In this document: one piece after another, positions 1 through 5,913 of the stretch
How positions within the stretch are numbered: position 1 is the stretch's first letter
How the letters are laid out: each line of letters opens with the position of its first letter
Notes under the pieces: model-generated
Told to the model about the DNA's origin: nothing
Databases searched by the model: none
What the model saw: only the letters and a program-made list of their open reading frames with translations
NCBI GenBank assembly: GCA_002378585.1
Contig: DFSJ01000158.1
Span: forward strand, 2,815 to 13,048
Length of the DNA stretch: 10,234 nt
Source: Flavobacteriaceae bacterium UBA3440
GTDB lineage: Bacteria > Bacteroidota > Bacteroidia > Flavobacteriales > Flavobacteriaceae
Direction: 5' to 3'
Program-made: the position numbers and the translations under genes

Positions 1-111
1 CGCGATGTTCACTTTGCCAAACCAGCGGCAAGAAACCAAACAACTATGATATCCAAAGACAATTTGGATGAATTAATCGAAAAATTACACACTGAAGCTA
101 AGGTTATCTAA
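1..111 (+). CDS. etfB: Electron transfer flavoprotein beta subunit, C-terminal fragment
   Basis: This is the last 36 codons of a gene that begins before the window. The visible peptide runs from RDVHFAKPAA to a terminal EAKVI followed by TAA. The KPA segment, the DNLDELIEKL helix and the EAKVI end match the C-terminus of EtfB/FixA proteins of Bacteroidota. EtfB binds AMP and pairs with EtfA to carry electrons from acyl-CoA dehydrogenases and similar flavoproteins to the quinone pool. The complete etfA gene follows after 10 nt, which is the usual etfBA order and supports the call. The fragment is too short to assess the AMP-binding or recognition-loop residues. Confidence 0.85.
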   Translation, partial: RDVHFAKPAARNQTTMISKDNLDELIEKLHTEAKVI

Positions 112-121
112 ATCACTGTAT

Positions 122-1090
122 ATGTCTGTACTTATTTACGCTGAACAAGAACAAGGAGTATTCCGCAAGCAAAGTTTAGAAGCTGCATCTTATGCCAGTG
201 CATGGGCGCAAGCTCAGGGAACTTCCGCTGAAGCGGTGGTGTTTGGTCACGCCGATTCAGACTCATTGGCCCAATACGGTATCCGCAAACTTCACCAGAT
301 CAACGAGGATCAATCGGAACGTTTTGAAGCGCATAGCCATGCTAGGGCCATCGCTAAAATCGCCAAAGAATCAGGAGCAAAATTGGTGGTGTTAGGCGCC
401 AGCGCCAATGCGCAAAGTTTAGCCCCTTTGCTGGCTGTTCATCTAGATGCCGCCTATGTATCAGGAGTTGTTGCTATGCCCGAGGCCAGTGCACCAATGA
501 CATTTAAAAGAGCGGTCTTCACCAACAAAGGTTTTAGTCAAACCGAAGTGTCCAGCGAGGTAGCCATCATCAGCCTATCGGCCAATGCTTATGGTTTACA
601 CCCCAATCCAGTCTCGTGCAGCAACGAAGAAATAAGCTTCCCTGAACTAAACGCTCAGGCCAAAACTACACCTGGTTTAATCGATAAAGCACAGGGTAAA
701 ATAAGTATTGCCGATGCAGAAATTGTGGTTTCTGCCGGAAGAGGATTAAAAGGTCCCGAAAATTGGGGAATGATCGAAGAGCTCGCTCAAGTGCTCGGAG
801 GGGCTACTGCCTGTTCTAAACCAGTTTCCGACCTCGGTTGGAGACCACACTCAGAACACGTGGGTCAAACCGGAAAACCAGTAGCGAGCAACCTGTATAT
901 TGCCGTAGGTATCTCGGGAGCGATACAACACCTCGCTGGAGTAAGCGCTTCAAAAACAAAAGTGGTCATCAACACAGATCCAGAGGCGCCATTTTTTAAA
1001 GCTGCCGATTACGGCATTGTTGGGGACGCATTTGAAGTAGTCCCCCAATTGATTGAAAAAATCAAGGCTTTTAAGTCCCAAAACGCTTAA
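122..1090 (+). CDS. etfA: Electron transfer flavoprotein alpha subunit
   Basis: EtfA carries the FAD of the EtfAB heterodimer and passes electrons from primary dehydrogenases, mainly in fatty-acid and amino-acid oxidation, to ETF:quinone oxidoreductase. The protein has 322 residues, a normal length. Residues 1-180 form the N-terminal Rossmann-like domain. Residues 198-318 are the FAD-binding domain: SAGRG (204-208), HVGQTGK (246-252), [11 protein letters not shown] (263-273) and NTDPEAP (284-290). By spacing, R207, S232, T250 and H270 correspond to human ETF-alpha R223, S248, T266 and H286. The position of human R249, a flavin-contact arginine, is Lys233 here. The gene starts 10 nt after etfB, so the two are co-transcribed. 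No clear Shine-Dalgarno site is seen, as is common in Bacteroidota. A strong terminator follows. Confidence 0.97.
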   Translation: MSVLIYAEQEQGVFRKQSLEAASYASAWAQAQGTSAEAVVFGHADSDSLAQYGIRKLHQINEDQSERFEAHSHARAIAKIAKESGAKLVVLGASANAQSLAPLLAVHLDAAYVSGVVAMPEASAPMTFKRAVFTNKGFSQTEVSSEVAIISLSANAYGLHPNPVSCSNEEISFPELNAQAKTTPGLIDKAQGKISIADAEIVVSAGRGLKGPENWGMIEELAQVLGGATACSKPVSDLGWRPHSEHVGQTGKPVASNLYIAVGISGAIQHLAGVSASKTKVVINTDPEAPFFKAADYGIVGDAFEVVPQLIEKIKAFKSQNA

Positions 1091-1117
1091 TTTTTTTATA
1101 AATTGCTCCATCTAAAC

Positions 1118-1151
1118 GAGGCCTTTGGTATCCGCCAAAGGCCTCCTTTTT
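1118..1151 (+). terminator. Intrinsic terminator of etfBA
   Basis: A perfect 11-bp stem has the left arm GAGGCCTTTGG (1118-1128), the loop TATCCG (1129-1134) and the right arm CCAAAGGCCTC (1135-1145), followed by C and a run of five T (1147-1151). It lies 27 nt after the etfA stop and fits a Rho-independent terminator. The T run ends only seven bases before the ATG of the next co-directional gene. That gene therefore needs either read-through or a promoter upstream of or inside this structure. Confidence 0.92.
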
Positions 1152-1158
1152 CACAACG

Positions 1159-1761
1159 ATGCAGCTGATTCCGCTCACCATTAAGGGTATCTCTTACAGC
1201 CAAACACAAAATGGGGCTTACGCCCTCATTTTAAATGAATTAGACGGTCCTAGAAAACTACCTATTGTCATCGGTGCCTTTGAAGCTCAGTCGATAGCCA
1301 TCGCTTTGGAAAAAGATATTCAACCACCGCGTCCACTCACCCACGACTTGTTTAAAAACACGGCTGAACGGTTTGGCATTCATCTCTCCAAAGTGATCAT
1401 TCACCAGCTCAACGACGGGGTATTTTATTCCAGTATGATTGTGCGCCAGGATGATTTGGAGGAAGTGATCGACGCGCGAACCAGCGATGCCATTGCACTT
1501 GCTTTGCGCTTTAAGGCCCCTATTTTTACCTACGAACACATACTGGAACAAGCAGGAGTTGTCCTTCAAATTGAAGAAGAAACAAAATTCAGCGTCAAAA
1601 ACCCAACTGACCATAAACCCCACCAAGAAAGCCAAGAGCCGTATACAGACTATTCCTCTATGGATTTAGACGCCTTAGAATCTGCACTTGAGCTGGCTGT
1701 ACAACAAGAAAACTATGAACAAGCCGCAAGAATCAGAGATGAAATTTCCAAACGCAACTAA
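1159..1761 (+). CDS. Bifunctional nuclease (BFN/DUF151) domain protein with C-terminal UVR motif
   Basis: This 200-residue protein belongs to the family annotated in Bacteroidota as bifunctional nuclease family protein. Residues about 8-138 are the BFN/DUF151 domain, recognisable by ISYSQTQNGAYALIL, the LPIVIGAFEAQSIAIALE segment, PPRPLTHDLF (56-65) and the highly conserved DARTSDAIALALRF (105-118). Residues 141-165 are a polar linker. Residues 167-200 form a helical hairpin resembling the UVR motif through which UvrB and UvrC interact (ALELAVQQENYEQAARIRDEI). Nuclease activity is known mainly from distant homologues such as those of plants, so the activity here is inferred. The ATG is chosen because homology begins at once and nothing upstream fits. 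The 3' end overlaps the transporter start by 23 nt, which suggests coupled expression with the nucleotide genes downstream. Confidence 0.9.
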   Translation: MQLIPLTIKGISYSQTQNGAYALILNELDGPRKLPIVIGAFEAQSIAIALEKDIQPPRPLTHDLFKNTAERFGIHLSKVIIHQLNDGVFYSSMIVRQDDLEEVIDARTSDAIALALRFKAPIFTYEHILEQAGVVLQIEEETKFSVKNPTDHKPHQESQEPYTDYSSMDLDALESALELAVQQENYEQAARIRDEISKRN

Positions 1762-3160
1762 GATTATCGCCACCGTGATTGGCTTGTGGTTGTTTTCAGC
1801 CATCCCCCTTTGGGCACAAGAACCCGTAAACCAAACGGAAGTACTAAAATCGAGCACTTTGGGTCTGAGCAGTATTCTAAGAGGAATGCTAGGCATGGTC
1901 TGTTTAATCGGTATTGCCTATTTATTTTCCGCCAATCGAAAGGCCATTCGTTGGAAAACCGTAGGGATTGGTTTGGGACTCCAGTTTCTTCTGGCGCTTG
2001 GAGTGCTCCAGTTAGTCTGGGTACAAAACTTTTTCAGCATGATTGGGCAATTGTTCTTAAACATACTGGATTACACCCTAGCTGGGAGCCAGTTCTTGTT
2101 GGGCAACCTGCTCGATTTGAACAACCCTTCCATTGGATACATTTTTGCTTTTCAAATTCTCCCCACCATCATCTTTTTCTCCGCATTGACCTCCGTGCTT
2201 TTTTACCTGGGTGTCATTCAGAAAGTGGTTCGAGGACTTGCATGGCTATTGACGAAGTCGTTGGGCATTTCTGGGGCTGAATCCCTATCCGTTGCCGGAA
2301 ACATCTTCTTGGGACAAACGGAAGCACCCCTTTTGATCAAAGCCTACCTAGCTAAAATGACTAAATCGGAAATGATGCTAGTCATGATTGGTGGTATGGC
2401 CACCGTGGCAGGTGGTGTGTTGGCTGCCTATATTGGATTTCTTGGGGGAAATGACCCTGAGATGAGGTTAGCATTTGCCCGACATCTTTTGGCAGCTTCT
2501 GTGATGGCGGCCCCAGGTGCGGTAGTGGTCGCTAAAATCCTATATCCACAAACAGAAACCATTGACACCAACATCGAGGTGTCCTATGAAAAAATCGGAA
2601 CAAATTTCTTAGACGCCATTGCCAATGGAACCACAGAAGGACTAAAATTGGCAGCCAATGTGGGGGCTATGTTGTTGGTTTTTGTCGCATTTATCGCACT
2701 ATTTAACGGCGTGTTTGGTTGGATAGGTGCCGTAACTCCCATCAATGAATGGATGGCTTCCCATACAGCTTATCAAAGCTTGTCCTTGGAATCTGTCATG
2801 GGGCTTATATTTTCCCCTCTGATGTGGTTGATCGGTGTAGCAGCTGAAGACATTACCCTGATGGGGCAACTCCTAGGTGTCAAGCTTGCTTCTAGTGAAT
2901 TTGTAGCGTATACTCAACTGGCGAGCCTCAAAGACATGACCCAAGCTACCCATTTCACCTACAACAAGTCAGTGATAATGGCGACGTATATGTTGTGTGG
3001 ATTTGCCAATTTTGCTTCGATCGGTATTCAGATTGGCGGCATTGGATCACTGGCGCCTAATCAAAGAAAAGTACTCTCTGCATTTGGACTCAAGGCTGTT
3101 TTAGGGGGCTCTTTGGCTTCGTTGATTTCTGCAACGATCGCCGGAATTATTTTGGGATAA
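1739..3160 (+). CDS. Concentrative nucleoside transporter (CNT / NupC family)
   Basis: This is an inner-membrane cation-coupled nucleoside importer of 473 residues from the chosen start. Residues 1-27 resemble a signal peptide (hydrophobic run, then LWAQ). Next come the Nucleos_tra2_N region (about 45-125), a gate-like core and the C-terminal transport domain. The hallmark GQTEAP is at 192-197; Q193, T194 and E195 align with the nucleobase-binding residues of Vibrio CNT. E370 in GVAAED and N424/S427 in GFANFASIGI match the ribose-binding Glu, Asn and Ser. I placed the start at ATG 1739, which overlaps the nuclease gene by 23 nt. An in-frame ATG at 1715 or TTG at 1688 would add 8 or 17 unrelated polar residues before the hydrophobic segment. 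The gene lies 25 nt before thyA, so imported nucleosides would feed the same pathway. Substrate preference cannot be read from the sequence. Confidence 0.93.
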   Translation: MKFPNATKIIATVIGLWLFSAIPLWAQEPVNQTEVLKSSTLGLSSILRGMLGMVCLIGIAYLFSANRKAIRWKTVGIGLGLQFLLALGVLQLVWVQNFFSMIGQLFLNILDYTLAGSQFLLGNLLDLNNPSIGYIFAFQILPTIIFFSALTSVLFYLGVIQKVVRGLAWLLTKSLGISGAESLSVAGNIFLGQTEAPLLIKAYLAKMTKSEMMLVMIGGMATVAGGVLAAYIGFLGGNDPEMRLAFARHLLAASVMAAPGAVVVAKILYPQTETIDTNIEVSYEKIGTNFLDAIANGTTEGLKLAANVGAMLLVFVAFIALFNGVFGWIGAVTPINEWMASHTAYQSLSLESVMGLIFSPLMWLIGVAAEDITLMGQLLGVKLASSEFVAYTQLASLKDMTQATHFTYNKSVIMATYMLCGFANFASIGIQIGGIGSLAPNQRKVLSAFGLKAVLGGSLASLISATIAGIILG

Positions 3161-3174
3161 TTAGACACGGATTG

Positions 3175-3179
3175 AAGGA
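3175..3179 (+). promoter_or_regulatory. Shine-Dalgarno-like site of thyA
   Basis: AAGGA lies six bases before the thyA ATG, in the 25-nt gap after the transporter gene. It is one of the few good Shine-Dalgarno matches in a window where most starts have none, and it supports ATG 3186 as the start. Confidence 0.55.
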
Positions 3180-3185
3180 CATATC

Positions 3186-4010
3186 ATGAAACAATACCAC
3201 GAACTGCTGCAACACATCAAGGACCACGGTGTCCAAAAAGGAGACCGCACTGGAACGGGTACGCTCAGCGTATTTGGTTATCAAATGAGGTTTGATCTGG
3301 CCGAAGGGTTTCCCCTGGTGACTACAAAAAAACTCCACCTCAAATCGATTATCTACGAATTGCTCTGGTTTCTCAAAGGGGATACCAACATCGCTTATCT
3401 ACAAGAAAACGGTGTGCGCATTTGGAATGAATGGGCCGATGAAAACGGAGATTTAGGACCTGTTTACGGGCATCAATGGAGAAACTGGAACAGTGAAGAA
3501 ATAGATCAGATCGCTGAATTGATCCAGACATTAAAAACCAACCCCAACAGTAGACGCATGTTGGTTTCTGCTTGGAATCCTTCCGTATTGCCAGACACCC
3601 AACAAAGTTTTGCGGAAAATGTAGCCCAAGGTAAGGCAGCACTCCCCCCTTGTCACGCATTTTTTCAATTCTATGTAGCCGAAGGAAAACTATCTTGTCA
3701 ACTATACCAACGATCAGCGGACGTGTTTTTAGGCGTCCCCTTTAACATAGCCTCTTACGCTCTGTTGACCATGATGATCGCCCAAGTATGTGGTTTTCAG
3801 CCTGGTGACTTTATACACACCTTAGGGGATGCCCATATCTACAACAACCATTTGGAGCAAGTGGACCTTCAACTGTCGAGAACCCCAAAGCCACTTCCTA
3901 AAATGTATTTAAATCCAAAGGTCTCCGATCTATTTTCTTTTGAGTTTGAGGATTTCACCCTGGAGGGCTACGATCCACATCCACATATTAAAGGAGCTGT
4001 AGCCATATGA
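3186..4010 (+). CDS. thyA: Thymidylate synthase
   Basis: ThyA converts dUMP and 5,10-methylene-tetrahydrofolate to dTMP and dihydrofolate in the cytosol. The protein has 274 residues, against 264 in E. coli. Visible signatures are DRTGTGT with phosphate-binding R21, the paired R123/R124 that reach the partner subunit, the catalytic cysteine C156 in [12 protein letters not shown], the [18 protein letters not shown] segment (175-191), GDAHIYNNH (214-222) and the conserved C-terminus [12 protein letters not shown]. Relative to the E. coli enzyme there is an insertion of about 13 residues between SAWNP (128-132) and C156, including [13 protein letters not shown] recall the same loop in other Bacteroidota ThyA. 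The gene overlaps folA by ATGA. This pairing is functional, since DHFR recycles the dihydrofolate made here. Confidence 0.98.
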   Translation: MKQYHELLQHIKDHGVQKGDRTGTGTLSVFGYQMRFDLAEGFPLVTTKKLHLKSIIYELLWFLKGDTNIAYLQENGVRIWNEWADENGDLGPVYGHQWRNWNSEEIDQIAELIQTLKTNPNSRRMLVSAWNPSVLPDTQQSFAENVAQGKAALPPCHAFFQFYVAEGKLSCQLYQRSADVFLGVPFNIASYALLTMMIAQVCGFQPGDFIHTLGDAHIYNNHLEQVDLQLSRTPKPLPKMYLNPKVSDLFSFEFEDFTLEGYDPHPHIKGAVAI

Positions 4011-4510
4011 GCACAACACATCTTTGCTTGATCGCCGCCATAGGCACCAACAGAAGTTTAGGGAAAGAAGGTGAATTGCTCTGGCATCTACCGGATGATT
4101 TTGCGCATTTTAAACACACCACCATGGGGTACCCCATCATCATGGGTCGAAAAACCTTCGAAAGCTTTCCAAAGCCACTCCCAGGCAGGAAACACGTGAT
4201 TATCACCCGCAACCAGGACTACTCAGTGAATCACCCGGATTGTTTCGTCGTGCATGATTTAGATGAAGCTATTGAACTCGTCAACGATTCGGCCATTGCC
4301 TTTGTGGTGGGCGGTGGTGAAATATACGCATTGGCCCTCTCAAAGGCTCAAGAAGTATGCCTCACCGAAGTAGATGGGTCGTTTGAAGCAGATGCATTTT
4401 TTCCGGAACTCCGTCCCGATGAATGGGAATTAGTTGAGTCGATCGCTCATCAACAAGACGAAAGACACGCCTATAGCTTTAAGATAAACACCTACCTCAG
4501 AACCCTCTAA
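4007..4510 (+). CDS. folA: Dihydrofolate reductase
   Basis: FolA reduces dihydrofolate to tetrahydrofolate with NADPH and is the target of trimethoprim-type inhibitors. The 167-residue length is normal for chromosomal DHFR. Visible signatures are [11 protein letters not shown] (9-19), LLWHLPDD (24-31) with W26 and the catalytic acid D31 (E. coli W22 and D27), MGRKTFES (46-53), [11 protein letters not shown] (58-68) and the NADPH-binding VGGGEIY (101-107). The ATG overlaps the thyA stop as ATGA, indicating translational coupling; an AAGGAG lies 10 nt upstream inside thyA. The stop codon overlaps the convergent murI stop by 4 bp, and no plus-strand T-tract terminator follows. Confidence 0.97.
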   Translation: MSTTHLCLIAAIGTNRSLGKEGELLWHLPDDFAHFKHTTMGYPIIMGRKTFESFPKPLPGRKHVIITRNQDYSVNHPDCFVVHDLDEAIELVNDSAIAFVVGGGEIYALALSKAQEVCLTEVDGSFEADAFFPELRPDEWELVESIAHQQDERHAYSFKINTYLRTL

Positions 4511-4529
4511 AAGTCGGCAGAGGTTCTGA
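4497..4529. other. Inverted repeat spanning the convergent folA/murI stop codons
   Basis: TCAGAACC-C-TC (4497-4507) pairs with GAGGTTCTGA (4520-4529) to give ten base pairs with a single bulged C. The 12-nt loop holds the folA TAA. The arms code for the last residues of both FolA and MurI. No T-run follows on either strand, so it is not a standard intrinsic terminator. A competing small hairpin, GAGGT-TCTG-ACCTC (4520-4533), uses the same right arm. It may act as a shared 3'-end or transcript-stability structure; this is inference. Confidence 0.45.
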
Positions 4530-5283
4530 CCTCGGCGGCTTTAGGGGCAAATGACCGCATCACTTCCAAAGAACCATTGGTTAAAAAAACGGCATGTCCT
4601 TTTTCATGCATTGATTCATGTGACCAAAGATGAAGTATTTGCCTGGCAACGGCATCACTGGGATCAATAATTTGAAAGACCCCGGGGAACAGGGATTCAA
4701 TGACTGGGATTAAAAACGGATAATGGGTACAACCCAATACGAGTGTGTCCACTCCCTGCTCCACCATGGGAGAAAGATATCGAGAGAGAAGAGTGCGCAC
4801 CTCTTGACCCATCAGCTGACCTTGCTCTATCTGCTCAACCAATCCATCTCCGTGCTGAATCACCAAGGTATATCCTGAACCATAGGCCTGAATTCTGCTG
4901 TGAAATAGACCGCTGGAGATGGTCCCCCGAGTGGCCAACACCCCAATAACCTGTGACTGGGTGTGCACTACAGCTGGCTTAATCGCTGGTTCTATACCGA
5001 CAAAAGATACGGGATACCTGGCCCTTAAGTGGGCAATGGCATTGGTGGTGGCTGTATTACACGCCACGACAATCAACGTGGCTCCTTGAGCCAAGAGAAA
5101 TTCGGTCAATACCTCCGTACGGCGGACTAGGGCGTCCAAAGGCAATAAACCATAAGGCGCGTGAGCGCTGTCGGCTAAATACAAGGTATCAGCCCCTGGC
5201 AATAACCGCTGAGCAGCATTCCAAATAGAGGTACCTCCCACTCCTGAATCGAAAAAACCTATCATGGGACCTGTGCTTTTCAT
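4507..5283 (-). CDS. murI: Glutamate racemase
   Basis: MurI interconverts L- and D-glutamate in the cytosol and supplies D-Glu for the peptidoglycan stem peptide. The protein has 258 residues from the chosen ATG. Catalytic features are GFFDSGVGG with D12 and S13, the first catalytic cysteine C75 in VACNTATTNAI, E150 in DGLVEQIEQG, the second cysteine C185 in LGCTHYPF and H187. YLADSAHAPYG (35-45) is the usual substrate-pocket motif. I chose ATG 5283 over the in-frame GTG at 5310, because that GTG falls inside the terminator hairpin of the preceding gene and would add nine unconserved residues. ATG 5265 is a less likely alternative. It is the last gene of the envelope cluster but lies beyond that terminator. 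Its 3' end overlaps folA by 4 bp. Confidence 0.96.
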   Translation of the reverse strand: MKSTGPMIGFFDSGVGGTSIWNAAQRLLPGADTLYLADSAHAPYGLLPLDALVRRTEVLTEFLLAQGATLIVVACNTATTNAIAHLRARYPVSFVGIEPAIKPAVVHTQSQVIGVLATRGTISSGLFHSRIQAYGSGYTLVIQHGDGLVEQIEQGQLMGQEVRTLLSRYLSPMVEQGVDTLVLGCTHYPFLIPVIESLFPGVFQIIDPSDAVARQILHLWSHESMHEKGHAVFLTNGSLEVMRSFAPKAAEVRTSADF

Positions 5284-5296
5284 AGTGCAAGGATAT

Positions 5297-5323
5297 AAAA
5301 AAAACCGCACAGAGGCGGTTTTT
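5297..5323 (-). terminator. Intrinsic terminator after the ompH pair
   Basis: On the minus strand a 9-bp stem is formed by AAAAACCGC and GCGGTTTTT (arms at 5315-5323 and 5300-5308) around a 6-nt loop, with a continuous run of eight T at 5304-5297. It lies 21 nt past the ompH stop and ends 13 nt before the murI ATG. The stem is symmetric and also has five T on the plus strand (5319-5323), so it could stop antisense transcription coming from folA as well. Confidence 0.85.
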
Positions 5324-5344
5324 CCATTTAGCTTAGTGGGATTA

Positions 5345-5854
5345 CTAGAAGCCCAATTCTTTTTTCACGGCAGGAAGCAGATCAGTTCCTTTAGCAACAA
5401 TCAGACCTGAGCCTTGAGTAGCATCAATGACATAGTCAAACCCTTGGGCTGCAGCTACTTTCTCAATAGCTTTCTTGGCTTTCTCAGAAATTGGACCAAA
5501 TAAATCCGCTTGTTTTTTCTGCAATTCTTGTTGAGCGGTTTGCTGCGCTTCTTGAATAGAACGCTCGTAACCTTGAAGTTCTAGAGCTCTTTTCTCATTC
5601 TCCTCTTTGGACTTTGCAGCAGACTCATTAGAATAAAGGGTGTACTTATTTCTTAATTCTGTCATCGAGTCTTCGATATCTGCTCTATAGGTTTCAGACA
5701 ATTTTTGCAATTCCGCTTCAGCAGCTTTCATCTCGGGCATGTCCATCAACAGTTCTTGTACGTTGATATGCGCCACTTTGCTCTGGGCTTGAGCCATAGA
5801 GGTCATGCCTACAAATACTACCAGGGCCAATGCGATTTTCTTCAATGATTTCAT
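5345..5854 (-). CDS. OmpH/Skp family periplasmic chaperone (second of pair)
   Basis: This is a secreted 169-residue OmpH/Skp-like protein. Skp proteins are trimeric periplasmic chaperones that hold unfolded outer-membrane proteins on their way to BamA. Residues 1-23 are a clear signal peptide (KK, hydrophobic run, cleavage after AQA). The mature protein starts with the short beta strand KVAHINVQELL. A long, charged coiled coil follows (about 38-118) and then the closing beta segment with GFDYVIDATQGSGLIVAKGTDLL (139-161). I chose ATG 5854 because the signal peptide begins there; the in-frame TTG at 5902 would put 16 polar residues in front. The gene lies 59 nt after the first ompH copy and is followed by a terminator, so it is the 3' end of the bamA operon. 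Confidence 0.93.
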   Translation of the reverse strand: MKSLKKIALALVVFVGMTSMAQAQSKVAHINVQELLMDMPEMKAAEAELQKLSETYRADIEDSMTELRNKYTLYSNESAAKSKEENEKRALELQGYERSIQEAQQTAQQELQKKQADLFGPISEKAKKAIEKVAAAQGFDYVIDATQGSGLIVAKGTDLLPAVKKELGF

Positions 5855-5899
5855 AGGGTCAAAATAAATAGATGTTAGATAATTTTCTGGATAAGTGGT

Positions 5900-5907
5900 C
5901 AAATATA
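5900..5907 (-). promoter_or_regulatory. Possible internal promoter -7 element before second ompH
   Basis: The minus strand reads TATATTTG here, an exact match to the Bacteroidota -7 consensus TAnnTTTG, in the 59-nt gap between the two ompH genes. It would place a transcript start about 35-40 nt before the ATG. I see no convincing -33 TTG partner in the upstream coding sequence, so this is only a candidate. Confidence 0.3.
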
Positions 5908-5913
5908 ACGATA

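Noticed and set aside
1091..1097. Run of seven T after the etfA stop as a first terminator
   Set aside because: No stable stem precedes it; the true terminator is the perfect hairpin at 1118-1151.
1258..1635. 125-codon open frame on the minus strand within the nuclease gene
   Set aside because: It is antisense to a well-supported gene, with no start signals or domain signature.
1688..1738. Longer reading of the nucleoside transporter from TTG 1688 or ATG 1715
   Set aside because: It adds only polar residues ahead of a signal-like segment that begins at ATG 1739 and increases overlap with the nuclease gene.
3991..3996. AAGGAG ahead of folA as a dedicated ribosome binding site
   Set aside because: It is formed by the codons for Lys-Gly in the conserved ThyA C-terminus and is 10 nt from the ATG; coupling through ATGA is a simpler explanation, so I mention it only in the gene entry.
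5284..5310. GTG start of murI at 5310
   Set aside because: The codon lies in the loop of the preceding terminator hairpin and adds nine residues (RFFLYPCT-like) unrelated to the family; ATG 5283 fits better.
5855..5902. TTG start of the second ompH at 5902
   Set aside because: It would place 16 polar residues before a complete signal peptide that starts at ATG 5854.
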